A DNA stretch of 64,000 nucleotides from Halomonas sp. THAF5a (GTDB lineage: Bacteria > Pseudomonadota > Gammaproteobacteria > Pseudomonadales > Halomonadaceae). The stretch covers positions 1,860,001 to 1,924,000 of the forward strand of contig NZ_CP045417.1 in NCBI RefSeq assembly GCF_009363755.1, written 5' to 3'. Position numbers and translations under genes: made by a program. Shown piece after piece: positions 8,316 through 18,816 of this stretch. Numbering within the stretch: the first letter of the stretch is position 1; the number at the start of each line of letters is the position of its first letter. The notes under the pieces are model-generated. The model did not search any database. It was not told the origin of the DNA and saw only the letters and a list, made by a program, of their open reading frames with translations.

Positions 8316-9605
8316 TCAGTTCAGAAACGGGGACCACGCGGGTTCGCGAACATCACCCTGTGCCGCCGGTAGCCGGAAGGAGGCGCGCCCGTCGGCGGAC
8401 ACGCCACCCAGCACGCCGTTGCCGCCCTGCTGGGTGGCGAAGATTACCATGGTGCCGTTGGGGGCGACACTGGGGGATTCGTCCTGACGCGAGTCGGTCA
8501 GGGCCACCAGGCGGCCGCTCTCCAGATCCTGGCGAGCGACCTGGTAGCCGCCGTTCCCGCGGTGGATCAAGAAGATTGACTCGCCGTCCGGCGCGAAGCG
8601 GGCCCGGGCGTTGTAGTTGCCGGTGAAGGTGATGCGCTCGGCCTGGCCGCTGCCGAGATCGACGCGGTAGATCTGGGGACCGCCGCTGCGGTCGGAGGTG
8701 AACACCAGGCTCCGGCCATCCGGCGCCCAGGCGGGCTCCGTCTCGATGCTGGACCCCGTGGTGACGCGCTCGATATTGCGCGAGCCGATGTCCATCACGT
8801 AGATGTCCGGCTGGCCGTCCTTGGAGAGCGACATCGCCAGGCGACGGCCGTCCGGCGACCAGGTGGGGGCGCTGTTCAGGCCCTCGAAGGAGGTGGCGCG
8901 CACGCGACGGCCCGAGGCGATCTCCTGGATGTAGATCGCCGGACGCCCCGTCTCGAAGGAGACGTAGGCCAGCTTGCCGCCGTCCGGCGACCAGGAGGGC
9001 GACATGATCGGCTCGTCAGAGGCCAGGACCTGTTGGCTGTTGCGCCCGTCGGCGTCGGCGACGTGCAGCGCGTACTGGGTCTGATCGCCCAGGCCCGTGG
9101 AGGTCACGTAGGCGATGCGGGTCGAGAAGGCGCCGCGGATGTCGGTGATCTCCTCGAAGATCTGGTCGCTCATGTAGTGGGCGGCGTCGCGCAGCCCCTG
9201 GCGTCCGGCGGTCACGCTCTCGGCGAGCATCCGGCTACCGCCGCTGACGTCCATCAGCTCGTAGTCGATCCGGAACCTTTCGCCCTCGCGGCTGACCCGG
9301 CCTACCACCAGGTAGCGCACGTCCAGGGCGCGCCACTCGCCGTAGCTCACCTCGTCGCTCGAGGCGGGACGCGCGAACATCGCCTCGCGCCCGAGGGGCT
9401 CGAAGTAGCCGCTGCGCTCCAGGTCGTCGGCGACGATCTGGGCGATGTCCTGGGGCAGGTTGTCGCCCTCGGCCAGGGGCACCACGGCGATGGGCGTCGC
9501 CCGGTCGCTGCCCCGGGTGATCTCGATGGTCAGGTCGGCCTGGGCCAGGCCGGTGACCAGCATCAGCATGGCGGCCAGCCAGGTACTCTTCAGTATCTTC
9601 GTCAT
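8316..9605 (-). CDS. tolB: Tol-Pal system protein TolB
   Basis: 429 residues: signal peptide ending GLAQA (about residue 23), N-terminal alpha/beta domain, then a six-bladed beta propeller built of SPDG/APDG repeats ([45 protein letters not shown] and so on). It is the periplasmic partner of Pal and TolA. Its ATG at 9605 overlaps the tolA stop (ATGA), showing translational coupling. Length and motif order match the family. Confidence 0.97.
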   Translation of the reverse strand: MTKILKSTWLAAMLMLVTGLAQADLTIEITRGSDRATPIAVVPLAEGDNLPQDIAQIVADDLERSGYFEPLGREAMFARPASSDEVSYGEWRALDVRYLVVGRVSREGERFRIDYELMDVSGGSRMLAESVTAGRQGLRDAAHYMSDQIFEEITDIRGAFSTRIAYVTSTGLGDQTQYALHVADADGRNSQQVLASDEPIMSPSWSPDGGKLAYVSFETGRPAIYIQEIASGRRVRATSFEGLNSAPTWSPDGRRLAMSLSKDGQPDIYVMDIGSRNIERVTTGSSIETEPAWAPDGRSLVFTSDRSGGPQIYRVDLGSGQAERITFTGNYNARARFAPDGESIFLIHRGNGGYQVARQDLESGRLVALTDSRQDESPSVAPNGTMVIFATQQGGNGVLGGVSADGRASFRLPAAQGDVREPAWSPFLN

Positions 9606-10741
9606 CAGCGAATATCCCCCGGTCTGAATCGCAGATTGAATTGACGGTAGTCGCGTTGCACCGCTCCCGGCAACTGGCGAAGCTCGGCGAAGGGCGCGGC
9701 GGCCTCCACGGCCTGCACCGCGGAGCGATCGAAGGCCGCGTTGCCACTGCTCTGACCGATGGAGGCGGCAAACAGCTCCCCGGACGGGCCCAGTCGCACC
9801 GAGACCTGGGCCGCGGCGCCGTCCGGCACGTTGGGCGGAATCACCCAGGCCTGCTCCACCGCGCGGCGCACCAGGTTGATGAAGCCGTTGGCGGCCTCGT
9901 TCGCCTGGCGGGCATTGGCAACGCTCTCGCTCTCGCCCTCGATGGCGCGATCCAGCCCCTGGCTCGCCGCCTCGGCGGCGCGACGCGCGGCCTCCTCGGC
10001 CTGACGCTGTCGTTCGGCTTCCGCCTCGGCCTGGCGCTTGCGCTCGGCTTCCGCCTCGGCCTGGCGCTGTCGTTCGGCTTCCGCCTCGGCCTGGCGCTGT
10101 CGCTCGGCTTCTGCCTCGGCCTGGCGCTGGCGTTCTGCCTCCGCCTCGGCCTGGCGCTGTCGTTCTGCCTCCGCCTCGGCCTGGCGCTGGCGTTCTGCCT
10201 CCGCCTCGGCCTGGCGCTGGCGTTCTGCCTCCGCCTCGGCCTGGCGCTTCCGTTCGGCTTCCGCCTCGGCCTGGCGCTTCCGTTCGGCTTCCGCCTCGCG
10301 GCGGCGCTCCGCCTGGGCCTCGGCCTCGGCGGCGCGGCGGGCGGCCTCCTCTTCCGCCTCCTGGCGGGCGGCCTCGCGGGCCGCTTCCTCGGCCTGGCGT
10401 TGCGCTTCGGCTTCGGCCTGCTGCTCTGCCTCTGCCTCTGCTTGGCGGGCGGCCTCCTCCTGCTCGGCCTGGCGCTGTGCCTCGGCTTCCGCCTCGGCCT
10501 GGCGCGCCGCTTCCTCTTCGGCCTGGCGCGCGGCCGCTCGAGCCCGCGCCTCTTCGGCGCGCTGGGCCTGGTCGGTGGTGGTCTCGGTGCTCACCAGGGT
10601 CGCCTGGACGATGTTGGAGCTCGGCGGCGTGACCTCCTCCTCGGGAAAGCGCAGCACGCTGGCCACGAGGATCGCCAGGTGCAGCCCGATGGCAAGCAGC
10701 AGCGGCAGGCCGTAGCCCACGCGTCGGTCATGTCTGGCCAT
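9605..10741 (-). CDS. tolA: TolA envelope-spanning protein
   Basis: 378 residues. One N-terminal transmembrane helix ([20 protein letters not shown]) contacts TolQR; a long Ala/Glu/Gln/Arg helical domain II (about 60-265) spans the periplasm; the C-terminal domain III (from about 275; [20 protein letters not shown]) binds TolB and Pal. Domain II contains about ten near-identical 10-residue units (see repeat feature). The stop overlaps the tolB start. Identity is secure from position and domain order, although domain II by itself is low-complexity. Confidence 0.95.
   Translation of the reverse strand: MARHDRRVGYGLPLLLAIGLHLAILVASVLRFPEEEVTPPSSNIVQATLVSTETTTDQAQRAEEARARAAARQAEEEAARQAEAEAEAQRQAEQEEAARQAEAEAEQQAEAEAQRQAEEAAREAARQEAEEEAARRAAEAEAQAERRREAEAERKRQAEAEAERKRQAEAEAERQRQAEAEAERQRQAEAEAERQRQAEAEAERQRQAEAEAERQRQAEAEAERQRQAEAEAERKRQAEAEAERQRQAEEAARRAAEAASQGLDRAIEGESESVANARQANEAANGFINLVRRAVEQAWVIPPNVPDGAAAQVSVRLGPSGELFAASIGQSSGNAAFDRSAVQAVEAAAPFAELRQLPGAVQRDYRQFNLRFRPGDIR
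9995..10290. repeat. 30-bp tandem repeat inside tolA (about 10 units)
   Basis: The DNA coding for domain II repeats with a 30-nt period, each unit encoding [10 protein letters not shown] or the [10 protein letters not shown] variant. Units differ mainly by synonymous changes and Q/K swaps. There are no unique spacers, so this is a coding minisatellite, not a CRISPR. Confidence 0.9.
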
Positions 10742-10750
10742 GGACGCTCC

Positions 10751-11191
<441 letters not shown>

Positions 11192-11204
11192 GATGGCCTC
11201 TCCC

Positions 11205-11900
11205 TCAGTCGGCGCCGGCGTCGGTCCGGCCCTGCAGGTTGCGGTGCAGGATGGAGTGGAACTCCTCGGCGAAGTCCTCGTACTTGCCCAGCAGGCGGCC
11301 GGATTCGGCCGAGAGCCGGTTGTAGAAGATCACCGCGGGAATGGCGGCGAACAGGCCCATGGCGGTAGCGATCAGCGCCTCGGCGATCCAGGGCGCCACG
11401 GTGGCGAGCGTCGCCTGCTGGGCCAGGGAGAGCGACTGGAAGGAGCCCATGATGCCCCAGACGGTGCCGAACAGCCCGATGTAGGGGCTCGCCGAGGCGA
11501 CGGTGGCCAGGAACACCAGGTGCAGGTTGAGGCGGTCTTCCTCCCGGGACCAGGCCACGCGCATGCTGCGCTGGACGCCCTCGAGGATAGCCTGGGGGCT
11601 GCGGGTCTTGGCCAGCAGCCGGTTGAACTCGCGAAAGCCCGAGCGGAACACGTGCTCGGCGCCCTGGGTCTCCTGCTCGGCCGGGGTCTCCCGGTAGAGC
11701 TCGTTCAGGTCGACGCCGGACCAGAAGCGGTCCTCGAAGCGGCGGTGCGCCTTGCGGGCGCGGCGCATCACGAAGGTGCGCTGGAAGATCACCACCCAGG
11801 AGAGCAGCGAGCCGATCATCAGGATCAGCATCACCGCCTGCACCACGCCGCTGGCGTTCATGATCAGGTGGGGAATGGACAGGGAGTCGTTCACGGGCAT
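11205..11900 (-). CDS. tolQ: TolQ proton-channel subunit
   Basis: 231 residues of the MotA/TolQ/ExbB family with three predicted membrane helices: near the N terminus (VQAVMLILMIGSLLSWVVIF), about 135-160 (LVFLATVASASPYIGLFGTVWG) and about 170-195 (ALIATAMGLFAAIPAVIFYN). It is the first tol gene here. ybgC, which usually precedes tolQ, is absent; ruvB ends only 41 nt upstream on the same strand, so ruvCAB and tol may share transcripts. Confidence 0.96.
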   Translation of the reverse strand: MPVNDSLSIPHLIMNASGVVQAVMLILMIGSLLSWVVIFQRTFVMRRARKAHRRFEDRFWSGVDLNELYRETPAEQETQGAEHVFRSGFREFNRLLAKTRSPQAILEGVQRSMRVAWSREEDRLNLHLVFLATVASASPYIGLFGTVWGIMGSFQSLSLAQQATLATVAPWIAEALIATAMGLFAAIPAVIFYNRLSAESGRLLGKYEDFAEEFHSILHRNLQGRTDAGAD

Positions 11901-11941
11901 CCTCGTCGGTCTTGGTCGGTCATGAGTGGGGAAAGCGTGGA

Positions 11942-12964
11942 CTACTCGGGCGCCCGCTCGTGGGGCGCCATCTCGAAATGGGCCCAGGCCTGGCGCGTCA
12001 CCACCCGCCCCCGGGCGGTGCGCATCATCAGACCCTGCTGGATCAGGTAGGGTTCGATCACGTCCTCGATGGTATCGCGCTCCTCGCCGATGGCCGCGGC
12101 CAGGGAGTCGATGCCCACCGGGCCGCCGTCGAACTTCTCGATCATCGCCAGCAGCAGGCGGCGGTCCATGTGGTCCAGGCCGTGGTGGTCGACATGCAGC
12201 ATGTTGAGCGCCAGGTCGGCGATCTCGGCATCGACCCGCCCCTCGGCGCGTACCTGGGCGAAGTCGCGCACCCGGCGCAGCAGCCGGTTGGCGATGCGCG
12301 GCGTGCCCCGGGAGCGTCGCGCGATCTCCCGGGCGCCCTCGCGGTCGCTCGCGACGCCCAGCAGGCCCGCCGATCGGGCGACGATCTCGGTCAGCTCATC
12401 GATGCCGTAGAACTCCAGGCGCTGCACGATGCCGAAGCGGTCGCGCAGCGGCGAGGTCAGCAGGCCCGCCCGGGTGGTCGCCCCCACCAGGGTGAAGGGC
12501 GGCAGGTCGAGCTTGATCGAGCGCGCCGCCGGCCCCTCGCCGATGACGATGTCGAGCTGGAAGTCCTCCATGGCGGGATAGAGGATCTCCTCGACCACCG
12601 GCGACAGGCGATGGATCTCGTCGATGAAGAGCACGTCGCCGGGCTGCAGGTTGGTGAGCATGGCGGCGAGGTCACCGGCTCGCTCGAGCACCGGCCCCGA
12701 GGTGGACTTGAGGCCGACCCCCATCTCGGCGGCGATGATGTTGGCCAGCGTGGTCTTGCCGAGCCCCGGCGGGCCGAAGACCAGGGTGTGGTCGAGGCAC
12801 TCGTCGCGGCCGCGGGCGGCGCTGATGAAGATCTCGAGCTGCTCGCGCACTCGGGGCTGGCCGATGTAGTCGGCCAGGCGCTTGGGGCGGATGGCGTGGT
12901 CGACGCCGCCCTCGCCTTCGCCCTCCCGGGCGTCGGCGGCGATCAGGCGGTCATTCTCGAGCAT
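11942..12964 (-). CDS. ruvB: Holliday junction branch-migration ATPase RuvB
   Basis: 340 residues. The Walker A loop [13 protein letters not shown], Walker [10 protein letters not shown], the sensor region [18 protein letters not shown] and the C-terminal winged helix ([13 protein letters not shown]) are all present and ordered as in RuvB. Hexamers of RuvB, held by RuvA, drive branch migration in recombination repair. The frame starts [11 protein letters not shown], the usual RuvB start. Confidence 0.98.
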   Translation of the reverse strand: MLENDRLIAADAREGEGEGGVDHAIRPKRLADYIGQPRVREQLEIFISAARGRDECLDHTLVFGPPGLGKTTLANIIAAEMGVGLKSTSGPVLERAGDLAAMLTNLQPGDVLFIDEIHRLSPVVEEILYPAMEDFQLDIVIGEGPAARSIKLDLPPFTLVGATTRAGLLTSPLRDRFGIVQRLEFYGIDELTEIVARSAGLLGVASDREGAREIARRSRGTPRIANRLLRRVRDFAQVRAEGRVDAEIADLALNMLHVDHHGLDHMDRRLLLAMIEKFDGGPVGIDSLAAAIGEERDTIEDVIEPYLIQQGLMMRTARGRVVTRQAWAHFEMAPHERAPE

Positions 12965-13008
12965 GGCGGCGATCCGGGGTCGGGTGGAGGAAGGGCGTCG
13001 TCATCGGC

Positions 13009-13623
13009 TCACCCCGCCAGGCGGCGGCTCAGCGCCGCCTTGATCATGGCCTCGGTGGAGTCGGCCTCCTCGAGGCCAACCAGCATGCGCGCGGCCTCGG
13101 CGGGCTTGTAGCCCAGGCTGACCAGCGCGGCCTCGGCATCGGCGACGGGATCCGCCGCGGCAACCGGCGCCGCACCGGCGCTGCCCTCCATGCCCACGGC
13201 CAGCTCGCCGGGCTGCTGCCAGTGGGGGAAGCGGTCGCGCATCTCGATGATCAGCCGCTCGGCGGTCTTCTTGCCGACGCCGGGCAGGCGGGTCAGCGCC
13301 TTGGCGTCGTCATCCATCACGCAGCGGATGAAGGCCTCTTCGTCCATGCCGGAGAGGATGCCGAGGGCGAGCTTGGGGCCGATGCCGTTCACCTTGATCA
13401 GGGCGCGGAACAGGGCGCGCTCCTGCTCGCGGGCGAAACCGTAGAGCAGGTGGGCATCGTCGCGGATGGTCAGGTGGGTATAGAGCGATACCGGCTCGCC
13501 GGTGCCGGGCATGGCCACCAGGGTGGTCATGGAGGCTTCCAGTTCGTAGCCGACGCCGGCCACGTCCACCACCATCCAGGGGGGCTGTTTCTCGAGCAGG
13601 GTGCCTCGCAGGCGTCCGATCAT
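13009..13623 (-). CDS. ruvA: Holliday junction-binding protein RuvA
   Basis: 204 residues starting MIGRLRGTLLEKQPPWMVVD, the characteristic RuvA N terminus (OB fold). Two helix-hairpin-helix segments follow (ALFRALIKVNGIGPKLALGI and LTRLPGVGKKTAERLI), and a C-terminal domain III (EAALVSLGYKPAEAARM) that contacts RuvB. Placed between ruvC and ruvB in the standard order, 44 nt before ruvB. Confidence 0.98.
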   Translation of the reverse strand: MIGRLRGTLLEKQPPWMVVDVAGVGYELEASMTTLVAMPGTGEPVSLYTHLTIRDDAHLLYGFAREQERALFRALIKVNGIGPKLALGILSGMDEEAFIRCVMDDDAKALTRLPGVGKKTAERLIIEMRDRFPHWQQPGELAVGMEGSAGAAPVAAADPVADAEAALVSLGYKPAEAARMLVGLEEADSTEAMIKAALSRRLAG

Positions 13624-13764
13624 GGAAATGGTCTGTCCCTTGGGGTTGGAGTCCTGGACGGCCCGGGAGCCGTCACCGGGCCACTATACTGTTCGCCCGG
13701 GTGGCTTGCCAGTCCGCGAGAACAGCGTTCGACAAGCCTCTGGCGTCGCTGGGTGGCGACGCTT

Positions 13765-14304
13765 TCAGGGGCGAAAATCCCGCCAGCCGCCGCCCTTGCG
13801 GCGACTGCGATGGCCGCCGAAGCTGCCCGTGCTGAGCAGCCCCAGCCGCGCGTGGGCATGGGTCAGCGCGATGGCCAGGGCGTCGGCGGCATCGGCCTGG
13901 GGCGTCGCCGAGAGCCCCAGGATCGCCGTTACCATGTGCTGCACCTGGGCCTTGTCGGCGGCGCCACCGCCGGTCACCGCCTGCTTGATCTGACGCGGAC
14001 CATACTCGCTGACCGGCAGGCCATGGTTGGCGGCGCAGACGATCGCCGAGCCCCGGGCCTGGCCGAGCTTGAGGGCGGAGTCGGCATTCTTCGACATGAA
14101 CACCTGCTCGATGGCGAACTCGCCCGGGGCGTGCACGGCGATCAGTTCGCTGATCCCGGCGTAGACCTGGGCCAGTCGCTGGGCCAGGTCATCGGCCTGG
14201 ATGCGGATGCAGCCGCTGGCCACGTAGCGTGGCGTGGTCGTGGCGACGTCGAGCACGCCGTAGCCGGTGATCCGCGAGCCGGGATCGATGCCGAGGATCA
14301 GCAT
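13765..14304 (-). CDS. ruvC: Holliday junction resolvase RuvC
   Basis: 179 residues from the ATG at 14304; the upstream in-frame stretch to 14397 overlaps the structured repeat and looks non-coding. Acidic active-site residues are recognisable: D7 in LGIDPGS, the Glu of AIEQVF, and the Asp residues of [14 protein letters not shown]. It cuts Holliday junctions symmetrically. The C-terminal tail is basic ([13 protein letters not shown]). ruvA follows after 141 nt. Confidence 0.97.
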   Translation of the reverse strand: MLILGIDPGSRITGYGVLDVATTTPRYVASGCIRIQADDLAQRLAQVYAGISELIAVHAPGEFAIEQVFMSKNADSALKLGQARGSAIVCAANHGLPVSEYGPRQIKQAVTGGGAADKAQVQHMVTAILGLSATPQADAADALAIALTHAHARLGLLSTGSFGGHRSRRKGGGWRDFRP

Positions 14305-14369
14305 GACGCGCCCGCTGCACGAGCTCGGTGCGCCATAGCTGTGAGGGCGAGCGTCGGGGGCAAGGCGAA

Positions 14370-14448
14370 GCGAGGGTCTTTTGCCCATGGATGGCAAAAG
14401 TAGCGCCCATGGATGGGTTCACAGCGCCCTCGCGAAGGCTTGTCGCCG
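14370..14448 (+). repeat. Dispersed structured repeat, copy A (between yebC and ruvC)
   Basis: The copy has a first hairpin CTTTTGCC/GGCAAAAG (14378-14385 with 14393-14400) closing a CATGGAT loop, then GTAGCG and a second CCC-ATGGAT-GGG hairpin, then TTCACAGCGCC and TGTCGCCG. The same order of blocks recurs at four other intergenic sites in the window. Plus-strand orientation is defined here as the one giving CCATGGATGG. Confidence 0.85.
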
Positions 14449-14549
14449 AAAAAGCTCATCATTTTCCTCGATCTCTCAATAGCGTGCCGCTCGTCTGTGA
14501 TGGCCTCGTCGCCGGAGTTGCCGGATCAAGAGCGCGCTGGTGCCCTTCC

Positions 14550-15302
14550 CTACTCCTGCAGCTCGTCCATGATGGCATCACTGAAGTCCGCGTTGGTGTA
14601 AACATTCTGCACATCGTCCAGGTCCTCGAGCCGGTCGACCAGCGCGAGGATGCGTCGCCCGAGATCGACATCGTCGATGCGGGTGTAGGTGTCGGGAAAG
14701 AGCCCGACGTCGCTGGCCTCGGGGGCGATATCCGCCTCGAGCAGGGCATCCTTGACCGCGCCGAAGCGCTCCGGGGTGGTCACCACCTCGAGCCGGCCGT
14801 CCTCGAGAGTCTCGATCTCCTCGGGCTCGGCGGCGAGGGTGGCCTCCATGGCGGCCTCCTCCTCGACCCCTTCCGGCAGCGTCAGGCGTCCCTGCTTGTG
14901 GAACAGGAAGGCCACCGAGCCGGAGGTGCCGAGGTTGCCGCCGTGCTTGTTGAAGGCGTGTCGCACCTCGGAGACAGTCCGGTTGCGATTATCGGTCATC
15001 GCCTCGACCAGCACCGCGACGCCCTCGGGGCCGTAGCCCTCGTAGACGACCTCCTCCATGGCGTCGCCGTCGGTGTTGCCGGCGCCGCGATCCACCGCCC
15101 GCTGGACGGTATCCTTGGGCATGTTGCTGGCCAGCGCCTTGTCGATGGCGGCGCGCAGGCGCGGGTTGTCCTCGGGCTCGCCTCCGCCCTGGCGGGCGGC
15201 GACCGTGAGCTCGCGGATCAGCTTGTTGAAGATCTTGCCCCGCTTGGCGTCCTGTGCCGCCTTGCGGTGCTTGATGTTGGACCATTTGCTATGGCCGGCC
15301 AT
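14550..15302 (-). CDS. yebC: YebC/PmpR family protein
   Basis: 250 residues with the family start MAGHSKWSNIKHRKAAQDAK and the block GYGPEGVAVLVEAMTDN. The family consists of DNA-binding regulators and, in some members, ribosome-associated factors that relieve stalling at proline stretches. Length matches other members. Usually located near ruvC; here 245 nt, including repeat copy A, separate them. Confidence 0.95.
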   Translation of the reverse strand: MAGHSKWSNIKHRKAAQDAKRGKIFNKLIRELTVAARQGGGEPEDNPRLRAAIDKALASNMPKDTVQRAVDRGAGNTDGDAMEEVVYEGYGPEGVAVLVEAMTDNRNRTVSEVRHAFNKHGGNLGTSGSVAFLFHKQGRLTLPEGVEEEAAMEATLAAEPEEIETLEDGRLEVVTTPERFGAVKDALLEADIAPEASDVGLFPDTYTRIDDVDLGRRILALVDRLEDLDDVQNVYTNADFSDAIMDELQE

Positions 15303-15380
15303 GTTACCTCCAGTTTATCCAGAAAGCGCTGACAGGCATGGTTGCCACCGTGGCGCGGGGCGCCGGGGCAGGCCAAAGAG

Positions 15381-15460
15381 GAGGTCCTACGCCAGGGATG
15401 GCGTCGGTAGCGCCCAGGGATGGGTTCACAGCGCCTCCTCGCCGGCCTGCCGCAGGTCAG
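15381..15460 (+). repeat. Dispersed structured repeat, copy B (between aspS and yebC)
   Basis: Same block order as copy A: GGTCCT, a hairpin ACGCC/GGCGT around AGGGAT, CGGTAGCG, a CCC-AGGGAT-GGG hairpin, TTCACAGCGCC, and a GC-rich tail. It sits in the 259-nt gap upstream of yebC and downstream of aspS. Confidence 0.85.
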
Positions 15461-15509
15461 CCCCGCGGGAAGAGCCACAACACCAGCGCTTAAGTGACAA
15501 CAGGATACG

Positions 15510-15535
15510 CCACCGGCGCCCTGGGGCGCCGGTGG
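15510..15535 (-). terminator. Hairpin downstream of aspS
   Basis: An 11-bp perfect stem (CCACCGGCGCC with GGCGCCGGTGG, 4-nt loop) lies 27 nt past the aspS stop. On the minus strand the following bases are CGTATCCTGTTGT, only weakly T-rich, so termination is plausible but not proven. Confidence 0.6.
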
Positions 15536-15561
15536 GAGGATGCTGGATGTGGCGATGCGGC

Positions 15562-17343
15562 TTACTCGCCGGCGCCCTCGGCCTTGGCCTTCTGGCGCAG
15601 GCGGATGTTGAGCTCCTTGAGCTGCTCGCCGCTCACCTCGCCCGGCGCCTCGGTCAGCAGGCAGGACGCGCTCTGGGTCTTCGGGAAGGCGATCACCTCG
15701 CGGATGGTCCTGGCGCCGCTCATCAGCATCACCAGGCGGTCGAGGCCGAAGGCCAGGCCGCCGTGGGGCGGTGCGCCGTACTGCAGGGCGTCGAGCAGGA
15801 AGCCGAACTTCTCGCGGGCCTCCTCCTGGTCGATGCCGAGCACCTCGAGCACGGTCTGCTGCATCGCCTGGTCGTGGATACGGATCGAGCCGCCACCGAG
15901 CTCGGTACCGTTGAGCACCATGTCGTAGGCACGCGAGAGCGCCCCGGCCGGGTGAGACTTCAGGGTCTCGACGTCGCAGGACGGCGCGGTGAACGGGTGG
16001 TGCAGCGCCTGCAGGCGCGCATTGCCGTCCTCCTCGAACATCGGGAAGTCGACCACCCACAGCGGTGACCACTCGGCGGTGTAGAGGTCCAGGTCCTCGC
16101 CGAGGCGAACGCGCAGCGCACCCAGGGCCTCGTTGACGATGCGCGCCTTGTCCGCGCCGAAGAAGATGATGTCGCCATCCTCGGCGCCGACACGATCGAG
16201 CAGCGTCTCGACCACGCCTTCCATGAACTTGACGATCGGCGACTGCAGGCCCTCGATGCCCTTGGCGCGCTCGTTGACCTTGATCCAGGCCAGGCCGCGG
16301 GCGCCGTAGATGCCGACGAACTTGGTGTACTCGTCGATCTCCTTGCGCGACAGCTTGGCGCCGCCGGTCACCTTGAGGGCGGCGACGCGGCCGTCATCGG
16401 CGTTGGCCGGGCCGGAGAAGACCTTGAAGTCCACGTCCTTCATCAGGTCGTCGACGTCGGTGAGCTCCAGCGGGATGCGCAGGTCCGGCTTGTCGGAACC
16501 GAAGCGGCTCATCGCCTCGGCGTAGGGCATGCGCGGGAACGCGGGCAGCTCGACGTCCAGCACCTCCTGGAACAGGTTGCGCACCATGTTCTCGGTGATC
16601 CCCATGATGTCCTCCTCCTCGACGAAGGAGGCCTCGATGTCGATCTGGGTGAACTCCGGCTGACGGTCGGCGCGCAGGTCCTCGTCGCGGAAGCACTTGG
16701 CGATCTGGTAGTAGCGATCGAAGCCGGACACCATCAGCAGCTGCTTGAAGAGCTGCGGCGACTGCGGCAGGGCGAAGAAGCTGCCCGGGTGGGTGCGGCT
16801 CGGGACCAGGTAGTCGCGGGCGCCCTCGGGGGTGGCGCGGGTCAGGATCGGGGTCTCGATGTCGAGGAAGCCCTGCTCCTCGAGGAAGGCGCGCACGCTG
16901 TGAGAGATCCGCGAGCGCAGGCGCAGTTTGTCGATCATCTCCGGACGGCGCAGGTCGATGTAGCGGTGCTTGAGGCGTACCTCCTCGCCGACCTTGCCGT
17001 GCTCGTCGAGCTGGAACGGCGGCGTGGCGGCGGTGTTGAGGACCTCGACCTCCTTGGCCAGCACCTCGATCAGCCCGGTGGGCATGTTCGGGTTCTGGGT
17101 CCCTTCCGGGCGCAGCCGGATCCGGCCCTGGATGCGCAGCACGTACTCGCTGCGGGCGCGGTCGGCATTGGCGAAGGCCTCGGCGGTATCGGGGTCGACC
17201 ACGACCTGAGCGATGCCGTCGCGATCGCGCATGTCGAGGAAGATGACGCCCCCGTGGTCACGGCGGCGATGGACCCAGCCGCACAGGGTGACCGTCTGGT
17301 CCACCAGGGTCTCGTTCAGCTGGCCGCAATAATGGCTGCGCAT
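15562..17343 (-). CDS. aspS: Aspartyl-tRNA synthetase
   Basis: 593 residues from the ATG at 17343 (MRSHYCGQL). The OB-fold anticodon domain ([20 protein letters not shown]) is followed by class II motif 1/2 regions ([38 protein letters not shown]), the bacterial insertion domain (about 290-420) and motif 3 ([14 protein letters not shown]). It charges tRNA-Asp. The open frame upstream of 17343 overlaps the FmdB-like gene and is not used. Confidence 0.98.
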   Translation of the reverse strand: MRSHYCGQLNETLVDQTVTLCGWVHRRRDHGGVIFLDMRDRDGIAQVVVDPDTAEAFANADRARSEYVLRIQGRIRLRPEGTQNPNMPTGLIEVLAKEVEVLNTAATPPFQLDEHGKVGEEVRLKHRYIDLRRPEMIDKLRLRSRISHSVRAFLEEQGFLDIETPILTRATPEGARDYLVPSRTHPGSFFALPQSPQLFKQLLMVSGFDRYYQIAKCFRDEDLRADRQPEFTQIDIEASFVEEEDIMGITENMVRNLFQEVLDVELPAFPRMPYAEAMSRFGSDKPDLRIPLELTDVDDLMKDVDFKVFSGPANADDGRVAALKVTGGAKLSRKEIDEYTKFVGIYGARGLAWIKVNERAKGIEGLQSPIVKFMEGVVETLLDRVGAEDGDIIFFGADKARIVNEALGALRVRLGEDLDLYTAEWSPLWVVDFPMFEEDGNARLQALHHPFTAPSCDVETLKSHPAGALSRAYDMVLNGTELGGGSIRIHDQAMQQTVLEVLGIDQEEAREKFGFLLDALQYGAPPHGGLAFGLDRLVMLMSGARTIREVIAFPKTQSASCLLTEAPGEVSGEQLKELNIRLRQKAKAEGAGE

Positions 17344-17393
17344 GTCGTATCCTGTTCCGTTGCGTGAAGTGGTGAAAAGGCAGCGCGGGCGGG

Positions 17394-17654
17394 TCAGGCG
17401 ACCGCTCCGTCCTTGCCGGTTGCCGCGGCGGTCTGTCCGCCCTCGCTGCCGCCGGCCAGGTTCTTCTTGCTGCCGGTCTTGAAATCGGTCTCGTACCAGC
17501 CGCCGCCGGCCAGGCGGAAGCCCGCCGCGGAGATCAGGCGGTTGAGCTCGGCTGCCTCGCAGGCCGGGCAGTCCGTCAGCGGCGCGGCGCTGATCTTCTG
17601 CAGCTTCTCCAGGCGGTGGCCGCAGGCCTTGCACTCGTATTCGTAGATGGGCAT
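17394..17654 (-). CDS. FmdB-type zinc-ribbon regulatory protein
   Basis: 86 residues beginning [20 protein letters not shown], the signature of the FmdB/CxxC_CxxC_SSSS family: two CxxC pairs (CKAC and CPAC) bind zinc, then a short tail with Gly, Lys and Ala. The function of the family is not established. Located just upstream of aspS, a very common pairing in proteobacteria; 50 nt separate them. Confidence 0.92.
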   Translation of the reverse strand: MPIYEYECKACGHRLEKLQKISAAPLTDCPACEAAELNRLISAAGFRLAGGGWYETDFKTGSKKNLAGGSEGGQTAAATGKDGAVA

Positions 17655-17865
17655 GGTTTGCTCACTCCCGATATCTGTCATGTCCCATGGGGCAAGCGCT
17701 TGCCGGGCATTCGCCGAGCCGCGCTGGCGCGGTACGATATAGGGCCGGCCCGCGAATATTCCAAGCCTGCCTCGAAAGCCAGGTATTATAGCCTGCCGCG
17801 CCCTGCCAGGCCCAGCCCCGGCGGGACGCCACCACACAAGCGGCCGACTCGACAAGGAACCTGCC

Positions 17866-18801
17866 ATGAAAGCCGTGATTCTCGACGCCGCGAGCCTCGG
17901 GCCAGGCATCGACCTGGCCCCGATCCGCGAGCAGCTCGACGCCCTGGACGTCCACCAGCACACCTCCCACGAGCAGATCGCCTCGCGTCTCGCCGACGCC
18001 GAGGTCGCCATCGTCAACAAGGTGGTGCTCGACGCCGAGACCCTGGCCGCGCTGCCGGGACTGAAGCTCATCTGCGTGCTGGCCACCGGCACCAACAACA
18101 TCGACACGGCCGCCGCCGAGCGCCTGGACATCGCCGTGCGCAACGTCACCGCCTACGGCACCGCCAGCGTGGCCCAGCACACCCTGATGCTGATGCTTGC
18201 CCTGGCCACCCGCCTGCCCCGCTACCAGCGCGACGTGGCCGAGGGGCGCTGGGGCGAGAGCCCCTTCTTCTGCCTCATGGACCACACCACCCTGCAACTC
18301 GAGGGCAAGCGCCTGGTGATCGTCGGCCAGGGGGAGCTGGGCTCCAAGGTGGCCCGCCTCGCCCAGGCCTTCGGCATGCACGTCGACTTCGCGGCCCGGC
18401 CCGGCAACGAGGCCCACGACCGCCGCCCGGGGCTTCGCGAGCTCGCCCCCGCGGCGGACGTGATCAGCCTGCACTGCCCGCTCAACGAGGCCACCCGCCA
18501 CCTGGTCGACGCCGACCTGCTGGCGAGCCTCAAGCCCGGGGCGCTGCTGATCAACTGCGCCCGGGGCGGCATCATCGACGAGGAGGCCGCCCTCGCGGCC
18601 CTGCGCGAGGCGCGACTCGGCGGACTGGCGGTCGACGTGCTGCCCGCCGAGCCGCCCCGCGACGGCCACCCGCTGCTCGACGCCCTGGATGAGCCGCTCA
18701 ACCTGATCGTGACCCCCCACAATGCCTGGATCACCCCCGAGGCTCGCCAGCGCATCGTGACCCTGACCGCCGATAACCTGCGCCACTGGCAGGCCGATTG
18801 A
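17866..18801 (+). CDS. D-2-hydroxyacid dehydrogenase (glycerate dehydrogenase-like)
   Basis: 311 residues with an AAGGAACCTGCC leader before the ATG. The NAD loop appears as VIVGQGELGSKVARLA (about 148-163). The active-site Arg is in INCARGGIIDE, the Glu in VLPAEPP and the His in TPHNAWIT, as in the HprA/glycerate dehydrogenase branch. It would reduce hydroxypyruvate or glyoxylate, or oxidise D-glycerate. It starts a three-gene plus-strand run with ribokinase and nucleoside hydrolase (15-nt and 32-nt gaps). Confidence 0.9.
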   Translation: MKAVILDAASLGPGIDLAPIREQLDALDVHQHTSHEQIASRLADAEVAIVNKVVLDAETLAALPGLKLICVLATGTNNIDTAAAERLDIAVRNVTAYGTASVAQHTLMLMLALATRLPRYQRDVAEGRWGESPFFCLMDHTTLQLEGKRLVIVGQGELGSKVARLAQAFGMHVDFAARPGNEAHDRRPGLRELAPAADVISLHCPLNEATRHLVDADLLASLKPGALLINCARGGIIDEEAALAALREARLGGLAVDVLPAEPPRDGHPLLDALDEPLNLIVTPHNAWITPEARQRIVTLTADNLRHWQAD

Positions 18802-18816
18802 TAGCAAGAGGACGAC

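Noticed and set aside
9995..10290. Possible CRISPR array
   Set aside because: The repeats are directly adjacent without unique spacers and keep the tolA reading frame.
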